Made by a program: the position numbers and the translations under genes. Shown here piece after piece: positions 5,821-11,748 of a stretch of 11,748 nt of DNA. The DNA is from an uncultured Lachnospiraceae bacterium (GTDB lineage: Bacteria > Bacillota > Clostridia > Lachnospirales > Lachnospiraceae): contig CAJUTQ010000058.1 in assembly GCA_910589265.1 (NCBI GenBank), positions 1 to 11,748 of the forward strand. Direction: 5' to 3'. The stretch's first letter is position 1, and each line of letters begins with the position of its first letter. Under the pieces are notes generated by a model. That model was not told where the DNA came from and ran no database searches. It saw only the letters and a list, made by a program, of their open reading frames with translations.

Positions 5821-6756
5821 ATGGGAAAAATACATACATCAGCAACCGAATTAATTGGAAAGACGCCCCTTATAGAGTTAGTTAACATAGAGAAGGAAAA
5901 AGGGCTTTCTTGTAAAATTTTTGCAAAATTAGAATATATGAATCTTTCTGGAAGCGTAAAAGATAGAATTGCCTTAGCAATGATTGAAGATGCTGAGGAA
6001 AAGGGGAAGTTAAAGCCAGGGGCTACGATTATTGAGCCTACCAGTGGGAATACTGGAATTGGATTAGCGGCGGTATCAGCGGCAAAGGGGTACAGGACAA
6101 TTCTCACAATGCCAGAGACAATGAGTGTGGAGAGAAGAAATTTATTAAAGGCCTATGGTGCAAAGGTAGTTCTGACAGATGGCAGCAGAGGAATGAAGGG
6201 AGCTATTGAAAAAGCAGAGGAACTTAATAAGGAAATTGAAGGCTCCATTATTTTAGGCCAGTTTGACAATCAGGCCAATGTAAAAATTCATAAGAAGACG
6301 ACAGGACCAGAAATTTGGGAGGACACTCAGGGAAACATAGATATTTTTGTAGCTGGGGTGGGAACAGGAGGAACCATCACTGGAGCAGGGGAATATTTGA
6401 AATCTAAGAAGGAAAGTATTCAAATTGTGGCAGTAGAGCCAGCAGGTTCGCAAGTACTTGGTAAAGGAACTCCAGGTCCTCACAAGATTCAAGGAATAGG
6501 AGCAGGGTTTGTTCCTTCTATTTTAAATACTTCGATTTATAATGAAGTTATTCCTGTTGAAAATGAGGAGGCATTTGTCATGGGAAAGGAAATTGCTCTT
6601 AAGGAAGGAATCTTAGTAGGGATTTCATCGGGAGCAGCCCTGTGTGCGGCAGTTAACCTGGCAAAGAGAGAGGAACATGCAGGAAAAAATATTGTTGTCA
6701 TTTTTCCTGATACAGGAGATAGATACTTGTCGACCCCTATGTTTGCGGAAGAATAA
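5821..6756 (+). CDS. cysK: Cysteine synthase (O-acetylserine sulfhydrylase)
   Basis: A 311-residue PLP enzyme that makes cysteine from O-acetylserine and sulfide in the cytoplasm, in the final step of sulfur assimilation. The whole family pattern is present. It includes LIGKTPLIEL (11-20) and GSVKDRIA (44-51, with Lys47 holding PLP). The substrate loop is EPTSGNTGIG (72-81). Further on are GQFDNQAN (146-153), the phosphate-binding GTGGTITG (181-188), SSGAA (269-273) and FPDTGDRYLST near the end. Length is normal. A GTG at 5812 would add three residues, but AAAGGTGAG is then the ribosome binding site itself, so ATG 5821 is the start. It has its own consensus promoter and is followed 24-45 bp later by a C-S lyase gene, forming a cysteine/sulfur operon. 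CysK against CysM cannot be fully separated by eye; CysK is favoured. Confidence 0.93.
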   Translation: MGKIHTSATELIGKTPLIELVNIEKEKGLSCKIFAKLEYMNLSGSVKDRIALAMIEDAEEKGKLKPGATIIEPTSGNTGIGLAAVSAAKGYRTILTMPETMSVERRNLLKAYGAKVVLTDGSRGMKGAIEKAEELNKEIEGSIILGQFDNQANVKIHKKTTGPEIWEDTQGNIDIFVAGVGTGGTITGAGEYLKSKKESIQIVAVEPAGSQVLGKGTPGPHKIQGIGAGFVPSILNTSIYNEVIPVENEEAFVMGKEIALKEGILVGISSGAALCAAVNLAKREEHAGKNIVVIFPDTGDRYLSTPMFAEE

Positions 6757-6780
6757 ATTTTTGCCTTTTCGGTGTCTGGG

Positions 6781-7974
6781 ATGAAAGGAATGGAAATTAC
6801 TGTGAATTATCATGATTTTGACGAAATAATAGATAGAAGAAATACAAATAGTTTGAAATATGATTTTGCTGTAGAAAGGAATATGCCAGAAGACCTTCTT
6901 CCCTTGTGGGTTGCTGATATGGATTTTCGAACTTCAGATGGAATTTTAGAGGAATTGCATAAAGTAGTGGAGCATGGAATTTTCGGGTACTCCCAAGGAA
7001 AAGAAGAGTATTATCAGGCAGTTAGGGGGTGGTTTTCCAGACATTTCTCTTGGACACCCAAAAAGGAATGGTTTGTAAAAACCCCAGGCGTTGTATTTGC
7101 CCTTGCCTCTATTGTTAGGGCATTAACAAAAGAAGGGGATGGGGTTTTAATTCAGCAGCCAGTGTATTATCCTTTTGCATCCATTGTAACAAAAAATAAA
7201 AGAAGACTGGTGAACAATGAGCTGATTTTCGAAAATGGAACATACAAAATGGATCTCAAAGATATGGAGGATAAAATACAAAGGGAACATGTGAAAATGT
7301 TTATTTTATGTAGCCCCCATAATCCAGTAGGAAGAGTATGGACAAAGGAAGAGCTGAGGAAAGTAGGAGAACTTTGTTGCCAATATGGTGTAAAAATCAT
7401 TTCCGATGAAATTCATTGTGATTTTACATATAACGGACAAGTGCATACTGTCTTTGCCAGTATATCAGAAGAGTTTCAAGAGAATTCTATAGTCTGCACA
7501 GCCCCAAGTAAAACCTTTAATCTTGCTGGCCTCCAAATATCCAATATTTTTATTCCTAATGAGGAATGGAGAAAAAAAGTAGCGTATACGATTTGGAAAA
7601 CAGGGTATGATGAATTGAATATAATGGGGCTGGCTGCTTGCAAAGCCGCTTATGAAAAGGGAGAGCCATGGCTTTTGGAGTTGAAACAATACTTAAAAGG
7701 AAATTTAGATTATGTAAGAAGCTTTTTGGAAGATAATTTACCAAAATTAAAGTTGGTGGAGCCAGAGGGAACATATCTTATATGGATTGACTTTAGTGGT
7801 CTTGGCATGTCAGAAGGAGAAATAAATAAAAGAATAGTAAAGAAGGCAAAACTCTGGTTGGATAAAGGAAGTATGTTTGGGAGACAAAGTGGAATGTTTC
7901 AACGTATAAATATTGCATGTCCAAGAAAAGTATTAGAGGAGGCAATGACTCGTTTAAAAGTCAGCTTTACATAA
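6781..7974 (+). CDS. MalY/PatB-type PLP-dependent C-S beta-lyase
   Basis: A fold-type I PLP enzyme of about 397 residues in the MalY/PatB branch. Members cleave cystathionine or cysteine to a thiol or sulfide, pyruvate and ammonia. Motifs are DEIIDRRNTNSLKYD (15-29), LPLWVADMDFRT near the N-terminus, CSPHNPVGRVW (about 177-187), ISDEIHCDF (about 207-215) and APSKTFNLAGLQ with the PLP lysine at about 244. The C-terminal domain includes EPEGTYLIWIDFSG. The start is ambiguous. GTG 6772, ATG 6781, ATG 6790 and GTG 6802 are all in frame, and the best ribosome binding site, AAAGGA (6784-6789), suits only GTG 6802, which starts VNYHDFDEIIDRR. I report ATG 6781. It follows cysK directly with no terminator between, so the two likely share an mRNA and balance cysteine, homocysteine and sulfide. 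It could instead act as an aminotransferase, as some relatives do. Confidence 0.87.
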   Translation: MKGMEITVNYHDFDEIIDRRNTNSLKYDFAVERNMPEDLLPLWVADMDFRTSDGILEELHKVVEHGIFGYSQGKEEYYQAVRGWFSRHFSWTPKKEWFVKTPGVVFALASIVRALTKEGDGVLIQQPVYYPFASIVTKNKRRLVNNELIFENGTYKMDLKDMEDKIQREHVKMFILCSPHNPVGRVWTKEELRKVGELCCQYGVKIISDEIHCDFTYNGQVHTVFASISEEFQENSIVCTAPSKTFNLAGLQISNIFIPNEEWRKKVAYTIWKTGYDELNIMGLAACKAAYEKGEPWLLELKQYLKGNLDYVRSFLEDNLPKLKLVEPEGTYLIWIDFSGLGMSEGEINKRIVKKAKLWLDKGSMFGRQSGMFQRINIACPRKVLEEAMTRLKVSFT

Positions 7975-8038
7975 AAGGGACTGGTCAATAGACTCTGTTT
8001 TTTAAATGGGCAGGTTATTGCCTTCTCAGACTTTCCCA
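7975..8038 (+). other. Gap between the C-S lyase and rrf2 genes
   Basis: I see no good terminator here, although GTTTTTT (7998-8004) follows a weak GTC/GAC dyad (7985-7994). AATGGG (8006-8011) and CCCATT (8035-8040) form inverted arms that end at the -35 box of the next promoter, and could be an operator or a long-loop hairpin. Confidence 0.25.
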
Positions 8039-8068
8039 TTGACATAGTATAGAAATCAAGGATATAAT
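8039..8068 (+). promoter_or_regulatory. Consensus sigma-A promoter of the Rrf2 regulator gene
   Basis: TTGACA (8039-8044) and TATAAT (8063-8068) are perfect, with an 18-base spacer. The expected start near 8075 falls exactly at the beginning of a tandem repeat that runs to the ribosome binding site. Confidence 0.85.
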
Positions 8069-8074
8069 GAATAT

Positions 8075-8106
8075 ATATATTAAATACATATATTAAATAC
8101 ATATTT
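8075..8106 (+). repeat. 13-bp tandem repeat, probable autoregulatory operator
   Basis: ATATATTAAATAC occurs twice back to back (8075-8087, 8088-8100) and is followed by ATATTT. The final part makes a perfect 12-bp palindrome, AAATACATATTT (8095-8106). The block sits between the -10 box and the AGGTGAGAGG ribosome binding site. Rrf2 regulators commonly repress their own promoter, so this is the natural candidate site; binding is inferred. Confidence 0.5.
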
Positions 8107-8117
8107 GAGGTGAGAGG

Positions 8118-8555
8118 ATGAAAATATCCACAAGAGGAAGATATGCTGTCAGGGTTATGCTGGACTTAGCTGTATATAATAATGGAGAATATATTAAAGT
8201 AAAACATATTGCAGAACGTCAGGGGATTTCTGAAAAATATTTAGAGCAGATTATAGCTATATTAAATAAAGCTGGCTATGTGAAAAGCATTCGGGGAGCC
8301 CAGGGAGGATATCGACTAGCAAAATCTCCTTCCTATTATACAGTAGGTATGATTTTAAGGCTTACAGAAGGAAGTCTGGCTCCAGTGGCATGTTTGGAGG
8401 ACGATGATGTGGAGTGCGAGCGCTGCGACACATGTGATACATTAGTTGTTTGGAGAGAGCTAGAGCAAGCTATTAATAATGTGGTAGATAATGTGACTAT
8501 TGAAGATCTTTTAGAGCGCCAGCAGGAGAGACTGGGAAGCCAATATGTTATTTAA
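8118..8555 (+). CDS. Rrf2-family transcriptional regulator (IscR/CymR-like, probably Fe-S binding)
   Basis: A 145-residue DNA-binding protein of the Rrf2 family, whose members sense iron-sulfur status, cysteine or redox state. The start MKISTRGRYAVRVMLDLA is diagnostic. A winged helix spans about 10-70 (VKHIAERQGISEKYLEQII, wing SIRGAQGGYRLAK), followed by a dimerisation helix (about 108-122). Between them are four cysteines, Cys92, Cys100, Cys103 and Cys106. IscR uses three Cys and a His in this region to hold a [2Fe-2S] cluster, whereas Bacillus CymR has no such cluster. The arrangement therefore suggests an Fe-S-sensing member, though spacing differs from E. coli IscR. It follows cysK and the C-S lyase but has its own promoter and repeat operator, so it is likely autoregulated and may control the sulfur genes. 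No isc/suf genes lie next to it here. Confidence 0.9.
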   Translation: MKISTRGRYAVRVMLDLAVYNNGEYIKVKHIAERQGISEKYLEQIIAILNKAGYVKSIRGAQGGYRLAKSPSYYTVGMILRLTEGSLAPVACLEDDDVECERCDTCDTLVVWRELEQAINNVVDNVTIEDLLERQQERLGSQYVI

Positions 8556-8571
8556 AAATTGGGAATAAACG

Positions 8572-8600
8572 TTGCCGGAACGGATTTTTTAAGTTATAAT
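8572..8600 (+). promoter_or_regulatory. Promoter of the acyltransferase operon
   Basis: TTGCCG (8572-8577), 17 bases, then TATAAT (8595-8600). The -10 is perfect and the -35 has four of six consensus bases. GCCGGAACG (8574-8582) overlaps the -35 and recurs exactly at 8631-8639, between the predicted transcription start and ATG 8641. The pair could be a binding site for a regulator. The promoter is likely; the repeat's role is speculative. Confidence 0.6.
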
Positions 8601-8640
8601 GAAGAAATTATGATAAATAATTTTGAGAGGGCCGGAACGT

Positions 8641-10068
8641 ATGATTTTTAATTCTTTGGCATTTGCCGTATTTTTCCCTGTGGTGTTTCTCCTATACTGG
8701 GCAGTACATCAAAAATATAGGTGGATTTTTTTGCTTGTATCCAGTTATTATTTTTATATGAGCTGGAATGCAAAGTATGCAGTAATTCTTTTACTTATAA
8801 CGGGAACGACGTATTTTTGTGCAAGGATGATAGAGCAGACAATAGAGAAGAGGAGAAAACAGCTTTGGATGTGGCTAGGTGTTTCTTCAAGCTTTGTTGT
8901 ACTGTTCTTTTTTAAGTATTTTAATTTTGTCAGTGAGTCAATTGCAAGAGTGTTCCAGTCATTTTCTATCCCAATGAATCCAGTGACAGTCCGGTTTTTG
9001 CTGCCCATTGGCATCTCCTTTTATACGTTTAAGGCAGTAAGCTATATTTTAGACGTATACAGAGGGGATATGACTTCAGAAAGGCATTTTGGTTACTATG
9101 CCCTTTACCTTTCCTTTTTTCCTGATTTAGTATCAGGGCCTATCGACAGAGCTAAGGAGCTTTTGCCCCAGCTTAAGAAAGAGAAGGTCTTTTATTATGA
9201 CGAAGGAGTATATGGACTAAAGCTCATGCTACTGGGATTTATTAAAAAATTGGTTATTGCAGACGCTCTCACAAAATATGTGGATGTGATTTTTAATAAT
9301 GTGATGAACTATAGAGGCCTTTCTTTTGTCATCGCTTCCTTTCTTTTTACGTTTCAGATTTACTGTGACTTTTCAGGATATTCTGATATTGCCATTGGCG
9401 CTGCAAGACTTCTTGGCATTGAACTTATGGATAATTTTAAAAGTCCTTATTTTGCCCAGTCTATTAAAGAGTTTTGGAGCAGATGGCATATATCCTTATC
9501 CCATTGGTTTAGGGATTATATATATATCCCTCTTGGAGGGAATAGAGTAAAGAAAATAAGAAATAACTGGAATATATTTATCACCTTTCTTGTAAGTGGA
9601 CTTTGGCACGGGGCCAGCTGGAATTTTGTAATATGGGGAGGGATTCATGGACTTTTCCAAGTCATAGAAAACAGTATCCCTTCTTCTTTAAACAAAAGAA
9701 AGGGACTTATGAGACAGGTAGGATTAACGATTGGGACTTTCCTCCTTGTGAATTTTGCCTGGATTTTTTTTAGGGCCAATACATGGGAAGACGCTGTGTA
9801 TTTTATAAGGAATATGTTTGTTAGATGGTCTATATCCCAGGCTTTGGCAGACTTAGGAATGAGTGGGAAACATGTGGTAAGAATAGGAGGGATTCTTATG
9901 AGTCTCCTGCTTTTTGACTATTTTAACCAACAAAAAGATTTGCTAAAGGAAATGGGAAAGCTTTGGCTTCCTCTTCGTTGGCTCCTTTATTTTGCCATTG
10001 TGCTTCTCATTGTTGTATTAAAAATTCATAACGGGACAAGCCAGCAGTTTATTTATTTTCAGTTTTAG
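8641..10068 (+). CDS. MBOAT-family membrane O-acyltransferase (AlgI/DltB-like)
   Basis: A 475-residue multipass membrane protein that starts MIFNSLAFAVFFPVVFLLYW, the typical opening of AlgI-type enzymes. These move acyl groups, usually acetyl, across the membrane for O-acylation of extracellular polysaccharides or wall polymers. Conserved MBOAT segments are LPIGISFYTFKAVSYILDVY (121-140), SFFPDLVSGPIDR (158-170), CDFSGYSDIAIGAARLLG (242-259), FWSRWHISLSHWFRDYIY (278-295, with His283) and SGLWHGASWNF (319-329, with the catalytic His323). About ten hydrophobic segments can be seen. A TTG at 8623 would add six residues, but ATG 8641 gives the family-standard N-terminus, with GAGAGG ten bases upstream. 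It is followed 33 bp later by an SGNH-like gene, the usual partner arrangement. No dlt genes or polysaccharide synthesis genes flank it here, so the acceptor polymer is unknown. Confidence 0.93.
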   Translation: MIFNSLAFAVFFPVVFLLYWAVHQKYRWIFLLVSSYYFYMSWNAKYAVILLLITGTTYFCARMIEQTIEKRRKQLWMWLGVSSSFVVLFFFKYFNFVSESIARVFQSFSIPMNPVTVRFLLPIGISFYTFKAVSYILDVYRGDMTSERHFGYYALYLSFFPDLVSGPIDRAKELLPQLKKEKVFYYDEGVYGLKLMLLGFIKKLVIADALTKYVDVIFNNVMNYRGLSFVIASFLFTFQIYCDFSGYSDIAIGAARLLGIELMDNFKSPYFAQSIKEFWSRWHISLSHWFRDYIYIPLGGNRVKKIRNNWNIFITFLVSGLWHGASWNFVIWGGIHGLFQVIENSIPSSLNKRKGLMRQVGLTIGTFLLVNFAWIFFRANTWEDAVYFIRNMFVRWSISQALADLGMSGKHVVRIGGILMSLLLFDYFNQQKDLLKEMGKLWLPLRWLLYFAIVLLIVVLKIHNGTSQQFIYFQF

Positions 10069-10101
10069 GAAAAGGGTTTGTGGAAAGGCATGGTTATTCA
10101 T

Positions 10102-11142
10102 ATGAAAAAATTTATTGCAAAGGTAGGTATTTTTGTCCTATTAATAGGAGGGACTGTTGTTCCAGTGAATGTACTCATTGATCCTTATAATATTTTCCAC
10201 GCAGATAGAATAAGAGATAATGGGGTAGAGCCTAATAAAAATTATTTTAAAACAAAATATATTATAGAAAATCCAGATAAGTTTGACTCTTATTTATTTG
10301 GCTCTTCCCGAGTAGGCTTTATGGATGTGGAGAAAATGAAAGGAGGCTCCTATTATGATATGATGTATTCGGAAGGCCTTCCTTATGAGCATTTAAAAAC
10401 ATTAAAGGCTTTTATAAGTCATGGAGTAATTCCAAAAAATGTTCTTATGGGAGTAGATGATATTTCATATTTTGTGGATCCTGCTTGGCATGAGGGACAG
10501 CTATATCGTTTAAGTTTCCCATACGAAGGAGATTTTTATGATAAGCTGGGCTTTTATATTCGATATTTAGATATTATTACCACATTACAGTCTCTAAAAA
10601 CGATTAGAAAATATGGAGAGCCAAACTTAGAGAAGGTAGAGCGTTATTATAGAACAGGAACGGAAGATTTAACTGTAGAGAGACCCTTTGATGAAAATGC
10701 AAATGTTCCTTATTGGGCGGATTATTACAGTCCAAGGCTTGACCAAGTAATGAATGAAATAAGAGAGATAAGAGATTTATGTCAGGAATATGGAATTTCT
10801 CTCACTGTATTTACCAATCCCATACATGCCACGACTTATGCAAAAGATGTGGAACATGGATATCTGGATTTTTTAGAAGCCTTGGCTGATATTGTTCCTT
10901 ATTATAATTTCAGTGGGTTTAATAATATAACATTGAATAATGATTATTATTATGAGACAAGTCATTTTAAACCTTTGGCAGGTGATGTGATGATTCAGGC
11001 CATGTTTGGTCAGGGAGTATCAGAGGAATTGCAATCCCAAGGGTTTGGTGTATATGTGACAAAGGAGAATAAAGAGGAGATTATGGGAATTTTAAAGGAA
11101 CAGGTACGCATTCGAGAGATTGCCTGTTTATATTGGAAATAA
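10102..11142 (+). CDS. Membrane-anchored SGNH-like protein, partner of the acyltransferase (AlgJ/DltD-like role)
   Basis: A 346-residue protein with an N-terminal membrane anchor (about 5-27, after MKKFIAK), followed by DPYNIFH and an outward-facing domain. It has SGNH-like features: YLFGSSRVG (65-72, Ser68 or Ser69 as nucleophile candidate), GVDDISYFVDP (117-127), TNPIH (238-242) and a late ETSHFK (285-290), which fits the D/E-x-x-H catalytic pair. Such proteins accept the acyl group delivered by an MBOAT partner and pass it to a glycan, or trim it. In-frame starts at TTG 10078 and ATG 10090 exist; ATG 10102 gives the cleanest anchor. The gene ends at 11142. It follows the MBOAT gene by 33 bp and is surely in the same operon. 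Sequence alone does not show whether it is a transferase or an esterase. Confidence 0.72.
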   Translation: MKKFIAKVGIFVLLIGGTVVPVNVLIDPYNIFHADRIRDNGVEPNKNYFKTKYIIENPDKFDSYLFGSSRVGFMDVEKMKGGSYYDMMYSEGLPYEHLKTLKAFISHGVIPKNVLMGVDDISYFVDPAWHEGQLYRLSFPYEGDFYDKLGFYIRYLDIITTLQSLKTIRKYGEPNLEKVERYYRTGTEDLTVERPFDENANVPYWADYYSPRLDQVMNEIREIRDLCQEYGISLTVFTNPIHATTYAKDVEHGYLDFLEALADIVPYYNFSGFNNITLNNDYYYETSHFKPLAGDVMIQAMFGQGVSEELQSQGFGVYVTKENKEEIMGILKEQVRIREIACLYWK

Positions 11143-11457
11143 GTGCCAATTTTTCTTTGTTTCATTAAAATTTTTTTATGTATATCCAATAGGAATAGGA
11201 ATAAAAAAGGAGAGTTTTTTATAAGAAATGATAGTTGGCAGACAAATAAAGACTTTTTTTATTAATAATTTGTTCATATTATGAAGAAAAAGAATATGTT
11301 TTACTTAAGAATTATGAAGATAAATTAAGAATATAAAAAGAATATGTTCACATTTTAGACACAATTATCATTTAGAATAAAACAATCAGTTACCCAAGCA
11401 GGGAAATTGAAAGAACATAAAGAACATATGAATATTTTATTTTAGGAGGAGTTTATT
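11143..11457. other. AT-rich intergenic region with short direct repeats
   Basis: This gap of 315 bp has no gene that I can support. AAAAAGAATATGTT occurs exactly twice (11287-11300 and 11335-11348), 48 bp apart. AAAGAACAT is repeated in tandem (11410-11427) about 14 bp before the ribosome binding site AGGAGG (11444-11449) of the lipoprotein gene. GGAATA is also doubled (11193-11204). No strong terminator for the acyltransferase operon and no consensus promoter for the lipoprotein gene is visible. The repeats may mark regulator sites for the lipoprotein gene. Confidence 0.4.
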
Positions 11458-11748
11458 ATGAAAAAAAGATTAGTGATGATGATTGCCGCAGTAGCAACTT
11501 GCTCTACATTATTAACTGCATGTGGAGGAAATGATAACGCAGAAACACCTGCACCTGTGGAAAGTGAAACACCAGCTGATACAACAGGTACAGACACAAC
11601 AGGAACTGATACAACAGGAACTGATACAACAGGTACAGACGCAACAGGAACTGATACAACAGGTACAGACGCAACAGGAACTGATACAACAGGTACAGAC
11701 GCAACAGGAACTGATACAACAGGTACAGACGCAACAGGAACTGATACA
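11458..11748 (+). CDS. Repeat-rich lipoprotein, N-terminal part (cut by window edge)
   Basis: ATG 11458, with AGGAGG eight bases upstream, opens a frame that runs off the right edge (97 residues seen). Residues 1-22 are a lipoprotein signal peptide: MKKRLVMM, a hydrophobic stretch, then lipobox LTAC with Cys22 to be lipidated and cleaved by signal peptidase II. After CGGNDNAETPAPVESETPAD the protein becomes a repeat of Gly-Thr-Asp-[Thr/Ala]-Thr from about residue 44 to the edge. Such Thr-, Gly- and Asp-rich segments usually act as unstructured spacers between the membrane anchor and a distal domain, and the many Thr could be glycosylated. The functional domain, if any, is outside the window, so no function can be assigned. 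Its own promoter is not obvious. It is a separate unit from the acyltransferase operon, though both concern the envelope. Confidence 0.85.
   Translation, partial: MKKRLVMMIAAVATCSTLLTACGGNDNAETPAPVESETPADTTGTDTTGTDTTGTDTTGTDATGTDTTGTDATGTDTTGTDATGTDTTGTDATGTDT
11587..11748 (+). repeat. In-frame 15-bp / 30-bp coding minisatellite
   Basis: Ten complete 15-bp units and one cut by the edge run from 11587. Two variants exist: GGTACAGACGCAACA and GGAACTGATACAACA (GGTACAGACACAACA once). From 11632 they alternate strictly, giving a 30-bp higher-order unit in four copies with no base difference. Perfect identity suggests recent expansion. Each unit is a multiple of three, so copy-number changes would alter protein length without breaking the frame. 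Confidence 0.95.

Noticed and set aside
11144..11285. Terminator after the SGNH-like gene
   Set aside because: T-runs exist (for example near 11150 and 11253) but no adjacent GC-containing stem. TGCCAA (11144-11149) and TTGGCA (11235-11240) are too far apart.
11504..11734. Minus-strand frame through the lipoprotein repeat
   Set aside because: Its periodic Leu-Tyr-Gln-Phe pattern is simply the complement of the in-frame minisatellite. The plus-strand frame has a signal peptide, lipobox and strong ribosome binding site.
11587..11748. CRISPR array
   Set aside because: The repeats are contiguous 15/30-bp units without unique spacers and are in frame within a lipoprotein gene.
1..11748. tRNA, rRNA or known riboswitch
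   Set aside because: I saw no cloverleaf, rRNA core or T-box/S-box signature. In particular the cysK leader is too short, about 45 bases, for a SAM or T-box riboswitch.

Overview
The window looks like chromosome from a low-GC Bacillota, most likely class Clostridia and family Lachnospiraceae. The protein sequences point there: an S8 peptidase remnant of the clostridial type, a Cys-rich Rrf2 regulator, a MalY/PatB-type lyase and an AlgI-type acyltransferase. So do the strong AGGAGG-type ribosome binding sites and AT-rich promoters. Genus cannot be read from the sequence.

Positions 1-3734 look mobile. The left edge cuts an IS3-family orfA on the minus strand, followed by an intergenic region rich in hairpins. 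Then come three overlapping plus-strand serine recombinase genes (630-1856, 1853-2818, 2802-3734), all with intact catalytic residues; only the first has a zinc ribbon. Directly behind the third, with no upstream half in the window, lies the C-terminal ~90 codons of an S8 (subtilisin-like) peptidase (3738-4010). The simplest reading is that a mobile element carrying the recombinase triplet at its right end is inserted in the peptidase gene. The element's right boundary would then be at about 3735-3755, and its body and the 5' half of the gene would lie to the left of the window.

Positions 4034-8555 look like ordinary chromosome: a signal peptidase II-like gene (plus), a convergent carbamate kinase-family gene (minus), an 84-bp imperfect inverted repeat and a possible 28-codon gene. 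Next is a sulfur amino acid block: cysK, a MalY/PatB-type C-S lyase and an Rrf2/IscR-like regulator. cysK and the regulator gene each have a perfect -35/-10 promoter, with a dyad (cysK) or a 13-bp tandem repeat (regulator) between the promoter and the start codon.

Positions 8572-11142 carry a two-gene envelope module behind its own promoter: an MBOAT O-acyltransferase and a membrane-anchored SGNH-like protein, an arrangement like AlgI/AlgJ or DltB/DltD. After a 315-bp AT-rich gap with short repeats, the window ends inside a lipoprotein gene whose Thr/Gly/Asp-rich region is an in-frame 15/30-bp minisatellite.

The most interesting items are the recombinase triplet with its apparent insertion junction, the inverted repeat upstream of the carbamate kinase gene, the putative operators around cysK and the Rrf2 gene, and the repeat lipoprotein.
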